Program-made: the position numbers and the translations under genes
Shown here: positions 46,673 through 59,094 of the stretch, one piece after another
Layout of the letters: every line of letters starts with the position of its first letter
Position numbering within the stretch: position 1 is the first letter of the stretch
The notes under the pieces: model-generated
Seen by the model: only the letters and a program-made list of their open reading frames with translations
Database searches by the model: none
What the model was told of the DNA's origin: nothing
Source of the DNA: Peromyscus leucopus
Lineage: Eukaryota; Chordata; Mammalia; Rodentia; Cricetidae
Direction of reading: 5' to 3'
DNA: 64,000 nt
Assembly (NCBI RefSeq): GCF_004664715.2
Contig: NC_051070.1
Coordinates: forward strand, 39,830,456 to 39,894,455

Positions 46673-47169
46673 TTTGCTGTTGGAACTCTAGTCAAGAGTT
46701 GACTAGTTAAATAAACTATTGCATCTGTACACACACAAACACACACACACAAAAATTCATCCATAAAGGACCTTTTTTTTTTAATTTCAATGGAAATGAG
46801 ATTACTGGATATTAAGGAAAATATCTAGACTCATGCATACAAGTATCATTTCCCCCCCTCTCCAATATGGAGTTTAGAAATAAAGTACAAAAAGACTGTC
46901 GTATAACAGGAAGGTTGCCAGGGAACTGATATAAGACAACCATGAATGAATCAGGTAAAAAGACAAAGTAATGGAAGAATGAACATGATCAAAGAATGTT
47001 TTATAAACACACTTCAGGGAGGGAACTATGTTTAGTAATTGGGTCAAAAAATACCTGGTATAATTTTAAAGGTCATTTGTTTAATATTACCTTGTTTTGG
47101 AATTTGTCTCATTTTTCTTTGACTTATGTTTGATATTAATTTTGTGAGGTCACTGATTTTTGTTCTTGT
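46673..47169. other. No gene seen
   Basis: Includes a short AC run at 46,730-46,750. Confidence 0.5.
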
Positions 47170-47330
47170 TTTATATTTGTTTATTTTTGTAAAAGGAGAA
47201 AGAATTAACATAGATTTGGGTGGATAAGACTGGGGAGGATGTAGGAGGAATGAGGGAGAGGATAAAACTGATCAAAATACATTTTATTTAAAAAATCTTT
47301 TCAATAAAATACTAAATAAAGAAAAAGATG
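47170..47330 (+). mobile_element. L1 3' end fragment
   Basis: Purine-rich GGGGAGGATGTAGGAGGAAT, then ATCAAAATACATTTTATTTA and AATAAAATAC, an older L1 3' terminus. Confidence 0.55.
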
Positions 47331-47499
47331 TTGTATTTAATGCTTGTACAAACATGCACTAGACAATGTGAAGTTTTAAAATTTTAGCTAATTGTTTAAT
47401 AAAATATAATGTTCATAATTCTAGCAATCCTTTGGAAGTCCTATATGTAATAGGATAATGTACCTTTTGAAGTGGTTAACATTTTTGGTTGTGAGCCTA

Positions 47500-47670
47500 G
47501 CCTTTAATGGCTGTGCTTTGCTGACTTCCCATGGGAGGCCTTACCTTCTTGTAGGAGAGAATTTCGGGTGAGTGAGTGGGGGAAGGCTGGAGGGGTGGGA
47601 AGAGGGAAGAGGGGAATCTGTGGTTGGTATGTAAAATGAATAAAAAGGCTCTTAATAAAAAATAAAGTGA
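47500..47670 (+). mobile_element. L1 3' end fragment
   Basis: GCTGACTTCCCATGGGAGGC, G/A-rich tract, GAATCTGTGGTTGGTATGTA, AATGAATAAAAA. Same 3' end type as 52,204-52,857 and 59,095-59,385. Confidence 0.8.
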
Positions 47671-48149
47671 TCAACTTAAATATGTCTCATGTATTTACTA
47701 CAAAATGTATATTCTGAATCAAACTTTGCCACCCAGATAGTATTTTGTCCTAACTATGCTGTGCAGCTAATAGAACTATACTAATATGAGCAAAGGTTAC
47801 TTATTGTGTTTATCATTTGATGTTTTAGTTTAAGTTATTAACATAACTTAAAACACTTTATCAACAGTGGATAAATTTTAAAGAAATATCTGATACTGTG
47901 GATCACATAAATAAACATGAATGAATGAAACATTCCTATCTTATTCTCTTCTGATGGACTTGTATAACAAAATGATACAATAGTAATATGGGTAAAGATA
48001 AGTTAATGAAAAGGGCACATGGAAGATATTTTCAACAATGGAAGAAGTGGAGATATAAGGAGTAAATGATACAATAAGAAAAGAAAATGAGACAACATAC
48101 ACATAGACACGCTCATAAGCACACACACATGTATATATTTATAAAACAT
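47671..48149. other. No gene seen
   Basis: AT-rich. Confidence 0.5.
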
Positions 48150-49430
48150 TAAATTAGAAGTGGGATCATTCAGGAGGGACAGGAGTAGACACAGGATAAT
48201 AGCAGTCAGATATATTCAAAGGCCTAATACATTTCAGTTTTGTGAAATCGTCATGCTGTCAAAACCACTTCCTAAATATTTATCTTCACACCCACAAATA
48301 GAGCTACTCTCAACATTGGTCAAAGGAGATCTTTGCAGTTGGTTGGACTCCATGAAGAGACTTTTCACTGATCAAAGGTGAATGTGAATTATTAGCCCTA
48401 GTCAGGGTATCTTCATCAAAACTTCCCCCCCCTCAAGCTTCAAGGAACATTCCAAAAGAGGGAGAAACAATGTACGTGACAGGTGAAGGTGGAGAGTGGT
48501 GCTCAGAAATGCTGGCTCTTCTACGTAGTGTGGCTACTGCATTCACGAACTCAGCAGGTGTGGTTACCTGAACAAGACCTTCACAAGATCAAGTCAACCA
48601 GAATTCCTGCATGGGTAGGGAGTGACTGAGGAGGCCTCGTCCCTAACTAAGGGACTATTGGCATTTGATAACTGTTGTTGGAGGAAGAATCCCCTTTTCT
48701 ATGGTAAGAGTGACCATTGGTATGTGACATATGCCCAGTGTATGACCCTAGCCCCATGCACATATGGGTAGCATTACTTGAACTTTGGAAGTTATTAAAA
48801 AATATAAGAAAAGAACATGGAATTTGGACGGGACATATTAGAGGAGTGTAGCATGAGTCTTAAAAATTCTTATTGATAAAATCAAACCCGGTGCCAGTTA
48901 TTGGGGTGGATGCTGGAAGATCAGAGAAGCAGAACAAGCCACAGCCACCTCACCTTGCCAATTCCTCAGCTGATCCTGTCTCCTCAGACTGGAAGCCTCT
49001 ATGCCCTTATCCGGAATGAATCTCAGCTGAACTGTTGCTCAAAAGCCTAAAAGCTTAACCAACTCTAGTTCCCAGTCCTCATGCCTTAAATACCTTTCTG
49101 CTTCCTGCTATCACTTCCTGGGATTAAAGGCTCTTGTTACCACACCTGGCTGTTTCCAGTATGACCTTGAACTCATAGAGATCTGGATGAATCTCTGCCT
49201 CCAGAATGCTAGAATTAAAGGTGTGTGTGTGCCACTATATTCTGACCTGTATGTCTGTCTAGCAGCTGTTCTGTTCTCTGACCCCAGATAAGTTTATTAA
49301 GGTCTACAATATATTGCGAAACATAATATCACCACAGAGGAGAACCATGGATACTTGGAGGGAGGAATAGGGTTGGAATATGATATTCCATTGTAAATAT
49401 GTGTACAATTCTTAAAAAAATTTATGTATG
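48150..49430 (+). mobile_element. L1 3' UTR, interrupted by a solo LTR
   Basis: Blocks typical of rodent L1 3' UTR: AGCAGGTGTGGTTACCTGAA, ACAAGACCTTCACAAGATCA, GAGGCCTCGTCCCTAACTAA, GGGACTATTGGCATTTGATA, AACATGGAATTTGGACGGGA. It then resumes after the LTR with GGAGGGAGGAATAGGG and ends near AATTCTTAAAAAAA. The 48,160-48,381 frame lies in it and is not a gene. Confidence 0.7.
48847..49336 (-). mobile_element. Solo LTR, family 'A', 490 bp, nested in L1
   Basis: Plus strand TGTAGCATGAGTC ... ATATCACCACA with a perfect 6-bp duplication GAGGAG (48,841-48,846 and 49,337-49,342). Confidence 0.88.
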
Positions 49431-50040
49431 TATGTATCTATCATCTATCTATTTACCTATCATCTGGAAACACTATAAAATGTTTCAATTTTACAATGAA
49501 TATATAGCATGAAAAATCTAAGAGCAAACTATAGAAAATAATTTAAAAGGACACATAGTACTATGAATAAGATGAATGAGTGAAAATATCAAGAAGCTAC
49601 AAATAAGAAGGGAAAGGGAAACATACAGCAAGATGGGGGTAAAAAAAAATGGCAGCACAAGATCACAAAATGAGTAAGTCACCAGAAAACAATAGAGATT
49701 TCAAAGAAATGTATGAAGCTAACAAGAAAATGCTGGGTTTGAAGAAAGGCAAGACATAATTGTTCCCAGGGGATGTAGATCCACACATAGATTTAGTGAA
49801 CCCATTAGAGCAGCTTTAACAGGAAAAGAGAAGAGGCCACATAACAAATATTTCTACTTTATGGCTTTCTTAATAGACCCCATCCTTGTCAGAATACCCC
49901 GAGAGGAAATTAAATTAGATGATTTCATTGGAAAGTGATGCAGAGGCAAACATCAGAGTTTAAAATCTATAAGATCTAGAGCTTGGTACACATTATGAGA
50001 AACATGTGGGTGCACCTTCACTGTATATATTTTTCAGTGT
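49431..50040. other. No gene seen
   Basis: Begins with ATGT/ATCT simple repeats; otherwise unassigned. Confidence 0.5.
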
Positions 50041-50142
50041 GGTGTGTGTGTGCATGCTTGATTGCATTACTGTGTGTATATGTGGGGGGGGAGGGGATGG
50101 CCATGTGTTTGTGTGTGTGTGTGTATGTGTGTGTGTGTGTAT
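50041..50142. repeat. Interrupted (TG)n with a G run
   Basis: Two TG runs separated by GGGGGGGGAGGGG near 50,084-50,096. Confidence 0.92.
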
Positions 50143-50804
50143 TTCCTTTTACTTCCTGATATTTGAAATAATTCTAATAAGAATATAATTCTCCTGACTT
50201 AGATCTGCCTAAGAAGCCTCTGATTAATCTTAAATCAGCCACCTCTGTTACTTTCTGCAATCCAAAACCAGACATGGTTCATTCTGGAAAGACTGTTTCT
50301 AACTGCATTCTCATCTTCCTGAACATGCCTTGTGTATCATCATCCTGTCTGTCCTAAACAGCAAACTCACAAAAGAATAATTGAAGTCACGTAGGCTTGG
50401 ATTATAAGTCTTATGCTGGTAAAGTGCTTGTTTTTGTATTGTTTTTGATATTGGAAGTGGCCATGTGTTTAGTATTCAATTTTTTTCAGAGGATGGATTA
50501 TGTAATCCATCTTACTGATAAATGTAAATGATTTATTAAAAGCCAATGTACACTTACATGTCTTTTAGAGTACAGTAAGTCTCCTTATTATTTTTGCAAA
50601 TTAGTTTCTAACAGGAAACACAGAGAAAAATGTATTAATACATCTCATCTTGTTCCAGAATCCAGAGTTTTCCAAATTGCTGGGACCCTTTTCCTAACCT
50701 TCCTTGAAGCCATTCACATACTTATTTATTTATTTATTTTGTTAGAATCTGTAAATTATTCATCACTTCTCACATTAGTTTCTTTTTTCAATTTATATGT
50801 TAGA
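50143..50804. other. No gene seen
   Basis: Unique-looking DNA. Confidence 0.5.
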
Positions 50805-50810
50805 GTTCAT

Positions 50811-51151
50811 TGTTGTAGATATCACTCTATGTAAATAAAACACTGATGGCCAATGACCAGGCAGGAGGTAGGTGGAACAAGGAGAGAGGAGAATTCTGGG
50901 AAGCGGAAGGCTGAGAGGGAGACTGCAGCCACCGCCAGGAGAAGAGCATGTAGAGACGCCGGTAAGCCACCAGCCACGTGGCAAGCTATAGATTTATAAA
51001 AATGGGTTAATTTAAGATAAAAGAACAGTTAGCAAGAAGCCTGCCACGGCCATACAGTTTATAAGTGATATAAACGTCTGAGTGATTATTTTATAAGTGG
51101 ATTGTGGGACTGCGGGGCTTGGGGAACCTGGAGAGAAGCCCTCCAGCAACA
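50811..51151 (+). mobile_element. Solo class II ERV LTR, family 'C', 341 bp
   Basis: TGTTGTAGATATC ... CCAGCAACA with a perfect 6-bp duplication GTTCAT (50,805-50,810 and 51,152-51,157). Shares TATAGATTTATA, AAGAACAGTTAGCAAGAAGC and GGCCATACAGTTTATAA with 28,245-28,770. Confidence 0.9.
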
Positions 51152-51157
51152 GTTCAT

Positions 51158-51903
51158 TGTATATGAATGCATACGGAATGGTGCTCAGATATCAGAAAAT
51201 CATGGAAAAATGGAAATTAAAATCTGTTACATGATAGTACTATGTGTAGCATAAAATCAGAGACTACAAGACAGAATTTTAATATATGTAAAGCTCTAAA
51301 CATATATTCTAGACACTGGTTGGTTTTATTCTGTTAGCATCAAAATATTATTGGTCCTACACACAGATATCTCCCATTGGTATTAGTTATATTAATATAT
51401 AGGCACATATATATTTCAAACATGCATAACTACATATATGGTAATAGGAAAACTTTTAAAATTTATGGTTTTAACTTATTTAACCTTTAAAATTTATTAT
51501 TTTAACTTATTTAACCTTTAAAGGAAAATATCAAACCTCTTGAAAATAGTTTAAGAAATCTGTTTTTTAAAAAATGCTGTCTCACTTAAAGATGTGAATT
51601 AATATTAAATGATAACATCTCTCATGTGGAATTTTAAGTATAAGTACTGTAATTATGCTAATTACATCATTGGCTCAGAGAAAATGAAGGTATTATATTT
51701 TTAAAAAATTAAAATGTTGATGAATATTAGTTTGATAGACTTTAAAACAGAATATTTTGTAATCAATTGTTGATTATGATTAAATGAAAATCTTGAATGA
51801 AGCTAATTAAAACAAAAACTTAAAAAAAATGATTAGTTTACTCTTAAACATGAGATGATAAAATACTGACTTAACAGTGTACATATACCATGACAGATAC
51901 TAG
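51158..51903. other. No gene seen
   Basis: AT-rich; a 30-bp TTTTAACTTATTTAACCTTT-type duplication occurs near 51,470-51,525. Confidence 0.5.
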
Positions 51904-52195
51904 TGTCTTGGGTTAGTTACTTTTCTGTTGCTCTGGTAAAAGGCTATAACCAAAACAATTCACGAGAGAAAGAGCGGACTTTGCATTGTGGTTGCAGGGT
52001 TAAAGTACACAGTGACAGGACCCCATGGCAGTAAGCCAAAGAAAGGGTGGTAGTAAAAGGAAATTGGGAGTTCACGTCTTGAAGCCCAGGCACGGAGCAT
52101 AAAGCAAATTTGAAATGCAATGGAGACTTTAACCTCTCAGCCTCCTTACAGTGACATAATTTGAATACCTCTAAAACTCCCACACAAAAGACTAA
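51904..52195 (-). mobile_element. MaLR LTR fragment
   Basis: TGTCTTGGGTTAGTTACTTT, CTGTTGCTCTGGTAAAAGGC and CAGTGACATAATTTGAATAC match an MT-type LTR read backwards; cut by the L1 at 52,204. Confidence 0.6.
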
Positions 52196-52203
52196 CTTAT
52201 TAC

Positions 52204-52857
52204 TGGGGTAGGCCAGTTCAGGCACTCTCTCCATTATTGCCAATAGTCTAAAATGGCCTATGCTGGCAATCAGATTGATAAATATCCTGTCATCATAGAG
52301 CCTTCACCAAGTAATTGATGGAAACAGATGCAGAGACCCATAGTCAAGCACCAGGGCAACCTCCAGGAATCTAGTCAAAGAAGGAAGAGGGATTATATGA
52401 GCAAGGGGAGGGAGGTCAAGATAATGTTGGGGAAATCTACAGAGAAAACTGAACCAAGCACATAGGAACTCATGAACTTTAGACTGACAGCTGTGGAACC
52501 TGCATGGGACTGGACTAGGCCCTCTACATATGGGAGACAGTTGTGTAGCTTGTTCTGTTTGAGGGTGTCCCTGGCAGTGTGATCAGGATCTATCTATCCT
52601 TGGTGCAGGAGTTGGCTTTTTGGAGCCCATTACCTATGATGGGACCATTACTCAACCTTGATGCATGGGGAGGGGCATGGTCCTTTCTCTATTAAATGTA
52701 CCAGGCTTCGCTGACTTCCCATTGAAGGTGTTACTCTTTTGGAGGAGGGGATGGGAGGTAGGTTGGGGGAGGGAGGCTGGAGGGGGAAAGTGAGAGGAAG
52801 AATAAGAGGGGAATCTGTGGTTGGTATGTAAAATGAATAAAAAAATTTAATTAAAAT
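52204..52857 (+). mobile_element. 5'-truncated L1, 3' UTR only
   Basis: AAAAGACT flanks it (52,196-52,203 and 52,858-52,865). Contains GAAACAGATGCAGAGACCCA, CAGGAGTTGGCTTTTTGGAG, a G/A-rich tract and GAATCTGTGGTTGGTATGTA. Inserted in the MaLR LTR. Confidence 0.8.
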
Positions 52858-52869
52858 AAAAGACTGACT

Positions 52870-54175
52870 GCATTAAATATTAAACAATCTGAGACTGTTC
52901 AGGGCATTCTCATTCAAACTATCCCATTGCTCATCTTAATAGTAATGACATACCTGAATTTGTTGACTGGCATGTGTACAATAAAAATATGTGACTAGCA
53001 TGACATTAAGTGTTCAGTACATATATATGATAGCACACAACCTTCCATTTACCAATTTTCTTTCAGCACAATTTCATTTAAAAATTATACAGCCAATTCT
53101 CAAGGACTCTTTGAAGTGGCCTAGTGATCTATTTGAGATCAGAAGACCCAATATTGGAATACTTTCTGAGTCCTCCTCTTACACAGTATTAATAAGCTTG
53201 AGATAATGTTTGCCTTGGAAGCTAATGTGAACTCTAGGATTTATAGTGTCATAACTTAGCTCTACTTAAAAGACAGAAGTGGAAGTTCCCTCAAACACTA
53301 AAAAAGCAACATACATCCTGGGATATCTTTAGGAACCACTGTTCTGCAATACTTTGATGTGATTACAAGAAACGACTTCTAATCCCTAGGAAACTGTTCT
53401 CCTGACATAACATTTCTGCCATTGAGGGATCCCCAATCCTGAGGGTGAAAGTCACAAACCAGCATCCAATGCCATTTGTAAGGGATAGAGATCTGTTGAC
53501 AATTTATCAGATTTACATTAGGTGTCAGCAAAAATAATATAGCCCAAGTTTTTGACCTGGGCTGACACTATCAATGTGTTCATTGATGTCATCTCTTCTA
53601 AAGCTGTGTAACTAGAAAAGAGAAAGTGAACTCTATCTTATTAAACAGTTATGCTCTTAATTGTTGCTACTTTTCTCCTATACATGATTTTAAGAAAATA
53701 GACTTAAAGCCCAATTCTTCATTTATAAACTGACAATAAGTTTATCAAGGTAAATAAAAACTTTATAAAGTTCATATGAAAATACAGAATATAATGTTTT
53801 AAGTTTTGGAGAAATAAGTGCTCAGAAAAGCATTTACTGTCATGATAGAACAATAATTTTTAAAGCATTCTGAATATTTTTTAGAACAAGGATAAATTAT
53901 ATAGTCTGGCTTTAGTGTTTGGTATTTCCAGCATGATTTTCAATATTACAATGTTAAAATATGAAAAATGAACTGTTATTGTGAATTTTGGCTAGTAATT
54001 ACCTGATATTCTTGCCTCAGGAGCTTATTGTGCTATTGTGTATGCACTCATCATCATTATCATCATCATCATAATTATCATTTTCAAAGACTATTAAACA
54101 TGGAGAATGCTATGATCAAATGTTTTGATGTCCAAACCAATCCAATGGAATATTCCATATTAAAATAAAATAGCA
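52870..54175. other. No gene seen
   Basis: AT-rich unique-looking DNA with a CAT-repeat run near 54,048-54,072. Confidence 0.5.
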
Positions 54176-54352
54176 TAGCCAAGTGGTTATGGCACAAACT
54201 TTTACTCCTAGCATTTGGGAGGCAGCGGTAGGCAGATCTCTGTGAGTTCAATGCCAGGCTGGTATACAGAGCAAGTTCCAAGACAAGCTTCAAAAATTCA
54301 CAGAGAAACCTCATCTCAAAAAAGCAAAATAAATAAATAAATAAATAAATAT
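54176..54352 (+). mobile_element. B1 SINE, diverged
   Basis: ACTCCTAGCATTTGGGAGGC, GGCAGATCTCTGTGAGTTCA, AAATTCACAGAGAAACCTCA, then an AAAT-rich tail. Confidence 0.85.
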
Positions 54353-55060
54353 AAAAATAAAATAAAATAGCGTATTGGGAAATACTAAAGTCTTAACCAC
54401 AAAAATTTCACCCCAGTAAAACTTATACTAATACTATAGCTATATTTTTCTTTTGATTTTGTAAAGCTTTTAGTTCATTATGTACTTTATGTAGAAGCCC
54501 AACTGTTAATAGTTTCATATGGCTAAAACTACCATTGAATTTTTGCCAATTCTAATACTTCATATGTCTGAATTATTTCAAGATGGATAAAGCATCACTG
54601 TTTTTATCTAGCATACTATTGCAATTATCTAATTGAAATAATTTTATAAAAGAAGATTGCAGAGAACATATCTACCTATCTAGGAACTACATGTTTATTT
54701 ATCTAACTGTCTTCCTTTATATCTTTTTCAATTATCCATATCACTAAATTGCTTGCCTCTATATTTTCCTCTAACTGGGTAAATAAAGACAAGCCATAAT
54801 TTATGACTTTGTCATATCTTTAATCAGCCAGAAATTTTATACCCTTTCTGTGTCATAGAAAACAAATACTCAAAGAAGATATGAATATACCTAATATAGG
54901 ATATTGGAAGCTTCTAAATTGAACTTCAAGAAAATTAAAGTCATGATCAGTCCATCAATGCTAATTTAAAAACAAATTGGGGCATACAAGAACTCACATA
55001 TACTAGCAAGTTTTAAAATGAGGAGTCAATCTTCCTATCTTCAAAAGCTTTCCTATTCTA
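54353..55060. other. No gene seen
   Basis: AT-rich. Confidence 0.5.
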
Positions 55061-55091
<31 letters not shown>

Positions 55092-55128
55092 TATGCACGC
55101 ACGCATGTGCGCGTGTATATATATATAC
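55061..55128. repeat. (AC)n-(GC)-(TA)n alternating purine-pyrimidine run
   Basis: AC run passing into GCACGCACGCATGTGCGCGT and then TATATATATA. Confidence 0.9.
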
Positions 55129-56430
55129 AGTGCTGTAGTTGGTCAATCTTTTTAAATGGGTGGATTACCTAAAACATTCTGAAAGGAAGGATATCCTCAC
55201 AGCTTCAACCTATCTCAAAAACTGAGATGTGAACATCTCTGTCATCTTAAGTTGCTTCCCATTTACTCCCCTGACTCTTTTTGACTCATTCTTGCAGAAT
55301 CCACATGATTCACACATTAATTTCAAATACCTATTAAAAATGAATGACAATACATAAAATTGCTATTGTCTAATGTAAATCAGAGAAATGGTTCGTGCAA
55401 CTACCACAGCATACCAGGATGTAGATTGCTTAAAAATATTAAGTGGAAGTCAGGGAAGGGTAAATGACACTTGTTATTACACACTATGATAATCCAAGCA
55501 TCTCAAGAGTTAGAGAGTTTAAGTTGCTATTCTTCACATATAACATATTTAAAGATTATCCTCTAACAACACAAAGTTAACAACTCAGTAGAGAATGTTA
55601 GTACAAGTGAAATTATAAATTAGTTCTGTTTTGAAGGACACAGTCTATACAGAAATCTTAAGTAGAAGAATTTGTAGGTTCAAAGGCCATGGATACCTGA
55701 GACTACCTTGTCACAAAGATGCTATTGTGCTTTTTTCTTTTCTTGCAAAGTTTTAGACTATGGAGATGTGTGCAACAAGTTGTCAAAACCTGAAATTAAT
55801 AACTTCAAATCACATCATTAGGCATGCTTTTAAAACTTCACTCTTCACTAACAATATCAAGAGGGTTAGGATTTAAATGTAGTTTATTAAGAGTAAGAGT
55901 GAGCTGCTCAGCCTAAACACTCTCCTACATCTGTTTAGAACATCACATTTCCAACTGGAAAAATTAACATTTTATTTTATTCATGAGTTTACTTGTGTTG
56001 GTTTTGTTAATGGAATCAGTGAACTTTTAAAACATTTTTTACTATCTAACCGTTCCCTGGTGGGCTTTTTTTAGTTATCTTAGAAGATTTTTTTGTTTTG
56101 TTCAGACATGGTATGCATTTTTGGAAGATGAACTTTTAGAAATGTTCCCTCTAGTCACTTAAATAATTTAGAGATTTTAGAAGGATATTTCTGAGTATTT
56201 TTTTTTAGTAAAACTGTTGTAAAGGACTAAACATGGGGGCTTTCCTAGAATATTCACAGGAAATCAAATAAGTAAATTTCCATTTGTTGGGAACTTAGTT
56301 CTACACCTAAATAAATCATTGTACCAGTTTTCCATGTAGAGGAGCAAATATTTAGCACAACAAAGACATCATGCATGGTTTATATGTGGACTAACACATT
56401 AGTGATTAGCCCTGATTCACCAAAAATCCA
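55129..56430. other. No gene seen
   Basis: Unique-looking DNA. Confidence 0.5.
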
Positions 56431-56443
56431 TTAGTGCTGCTTT

Positions 56444-56536
56444 CTTCCCCCCACCTCTCCAGAGCTGAGGACCAAACCCAGGGCCTTGTGCTTGCTAGGC
56501 AAGGGCTCTACCACTGAGCTAAATCCCCAACCCCGG
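56444..56536 (-). mobile_element. ID SINE with 13-bp duplication
   Basis: The minus strand reads GGGGTTGGGGATTTAGCTCA, GTGGTAGAGCCCTTGCCTAG and GGGTTTGGTCCTCAGCTC, the tRNA-Ala-derived ID core with A box and B box. TTAGTGCTGCTTT flanks it at 56,431-56,443 and 56,537-56,549. The 3' tail on its strand is TGGAGAGGTGGGGGGAAG, not poly-A. tRNA-like but not a tRNA gene. Confidence 0.93.
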
Positions 56537-56549
56537 TTAGTGCTGCTTT

Positions 56550-57964
56550 AAGGAAGAAATTAAAACACTTCCCCTTGGAATCATTTAACCAAGAGCAAGT
56601 CCAGATTTGAATCCTCCACTTCAGGCTCCCTGAATCTTTAGTCCTCTGCTTGTCTGTTGTATGATTCTGAATCTGTGCCTGCCTGAAAGATGTCTTGTGT
56701 ACCTTTTGTCCCTGTGACTATGTGTTCAGTTTGTGTCTGTCTGTTGAATGAGCTGTGTGTATCTGTAAGTGGTGTCTGTTCCTAACAAAAAGTATCGCTC
56801 TGTATTTATTGAACAACATACATCACATGGGGAGAAAGCATGGGTTCTGTCCTTCAACAGAGATTTTCAAGGGATGAAATCACTACCTCCAACTGATCCT
56901 AAGTAACTCAGACAACAATCGTCATTTTTATCAATCAATATCCATAAATAGTTGTTTTCACCCTTTATGTTAGATTTTAAAAAGTTGCTTTCAACTTCTG
57001 TCTTTGCTGCTTTCAGCAAATGATACACATGCATTTTTCTGAGTGAGGGGTATGGATGAACACATAATTTAGATTATTGATATGCATTAGCTTAGGTTGT
57101 AAAATCTGACTACCTGGGAAACCCGAAACAAGTAAGGTCAATTGTTGCATTGTTTTCTTAAAGGCAGGTTACACAAAGAGTTTGAGTGCAAATTAGACAA
57201 GCAGTCTAAGTCTTAAATGACATTAAAGTGTATTATTAACTCTGGCTGTGAGGACCAGCAAAAGTTCTAGCCTCTTAGGATGTGAAAGATATTTTCAGAA
57301 CTTTTCATTACCACATTTATATTTTATGTGTGAGAAATAAATAGAAATGGTTGTAATGATTAAAAATATATGATCTAACTCTATTCTCTATACAGGAGCC
57401 AAAGATATATGTAGGTTAAAAGCTAAAATAAAAGTAAATTATGCCACAAAAGAAAAATATACATATATGTTATCTCATGTAAATTAATTTTGAGTACCAC
57501 ATGATAAATTACTGAGTAAACTGGCCACCTAAAAAGTTGAAAACAAAACAAAACACAGGACACTTATGTGTGATTGGAGATTAATGTCTGTAACATAAAC
57601 AGATATTTCTTAACATTTACTTAAAAAAAAAAAGTACAATTAAAATATTAACCAAGAGCTTGACTAGACAACTCTCCCAGAGAAATTCACAATGGCATAG
57701 GAAGATTTTTAACATCATATGTATTGGATGACAAATTCAAAAGGACAGAAAAATGAAAGTGTGAAGGGAATAGTATGCCATTGCAATGATGGATGTAATG
57801 TGATGTAATAAATAGAAAACAATATTGTTATATTTAATGAACTAAAAGCACATTGATATATTTACTAAGGATAGTCTCTGTATAAAATCAAAAAAAATTG
57901 AAAGGAAGCTCGTTAAATATAATTTTTTTATTATGGTTGTAGTGTTGCTATCCATACACATATT
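56550..57964. other. No gene seen
   Basis: Unique-looking DNA. Confidence 0.5.
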
Positions 57965-58357
57965 ATGAAAAGACACTTATGGATGAAGAGAGATGCCTCA
58001 TTCAATATGCTCGCTGATTCCCACAGCACTAGTCTTGGTCCTCAAGCTCCTAAAGGGAATAATTCACATGGAAGTACAAGTGGAACAAGTAAGCAGTTAA
58101 GATTTATGCCTGCAAGTGAGAACCTGAAAGCCGAAATTAAGGACACCCTCCGGTGTAAAGACGAGGTTGAATCAAGAGACCATAGCAAATATCTATCTCT
58201 ACTAGATAGACATACAAGGATTGGCCTGTCATATTCCTCTCCCCTGCTACTCCTTAGGCTTCTGTGGTGGTCTCCACAGGAAAAATTTCTTAGAAGTTGT
58301 GCTGAGACTACTCATCAATTCATGATGTTTACAAGTAGAAAAGCTAAGTGCCCTTAG
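57965..58357 (+). CDS. Open frame of 130 codons, unidentified
   Basis: ATG-started frame, rich in Ser, Lys and Arg, with a Leu-rich patch (LSYSSPLLLLRLLWW, about residues 88-102) that could be a hydrophobic helix. I recognise no family. It lies outside the repeats I identified, which is why it stands out, but flanking splice sites, codon bias or promoter signals are not evident. It could be chance, a decayed exon or a repeat I do not recognise. Confidence 0.15.
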   Translation: MKRHLWMKRDASFNMLADSHSTSLGPQAPKGNNSHGSTSGTSKQLRFMPASENLKAEIKDTLRCKDEVESRDHSKYLSLLDRHTRIGLSYSSPLLLLRLLWWSPQEKFLRSCAETTHQFMMFTSRKAKCP

Positions 58358-58649
58358 GGTAAGGTGAGGATAACATCAGAGACAACTTAGATATATGAAA
58401 CCTAGCTTCAAGTCTCCTTAATTACCTTCTCAAGTGCACCTGGATTCAGTGTTTTAACCCTAACATTTATTTTACATCCACAGTAGGTGAAACCAGTTAT
58501 TATATATTGCCAAGTAAATGGGTAAATGAAGTGTAGTATTTGCAAACAATACAATTAAACAAGAAAGATACTCTGATGAATGATTTCAAGGAAATAATAG
58601 TACATTAAGGCAAGCAATAATAAAAATATAAAATCAGTGTAACTTCATG

Positions 58650-58998
58650 TAAGATGAAGTAGTGCTTTGAATAAAAGTGGTTCCCATACCATCATATATT
58701 TCAATGGTTAGTCACCAGGGAGTGGCATTTTTTTAAGAAATTAGGGTATCCTTGTTGGAAGAAGTGTATCACTGGGTTGGGTTTTGATGGTAAAAAAGCC
58801 CAGGCCAAACCCAGAGTCTCTTTCTTGTCCTACAGATTAGAGTGTAGCACTTAGCTACTCCTCCAGCCCTGGCCTGCATGCTGCTATGTTTCCTGCCATG
58901 ATAATAATGGACTAAACTTCTGAAACTGTGAGCAAGTTCCCATTCAATGCTAGCGTCGCCTTAATCATGGTATCTCTTCATTACAATGGAACAGTAAC
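58650..58998 (+). mobile_element. MaLR LTR, diverged
   Basis: TTAGTCACCAGGGAGTGGCA, AAGAAGTGTATCACTGGG, GATAATAATGGACTAAACTT, CAGTAACTAAGACAG. Plus-strand MT-type LTR. Confidence 0.62.
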
Positions 58999-59094
58999 TA
59001 AGACAGATATATTCACAGAGACAAAATTTCAAAATGACTTTGATACATGCAAAGAAGGGAGGAATTAAGGAGATACTGTTCAGTATTATAAAAT

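Noticed and set aside
56444..56536. tRNA-Ala gene
   Set aside because: A and B boxes are present, but the body is the ID SINE core with a target duplication and no complete cloverleaf.
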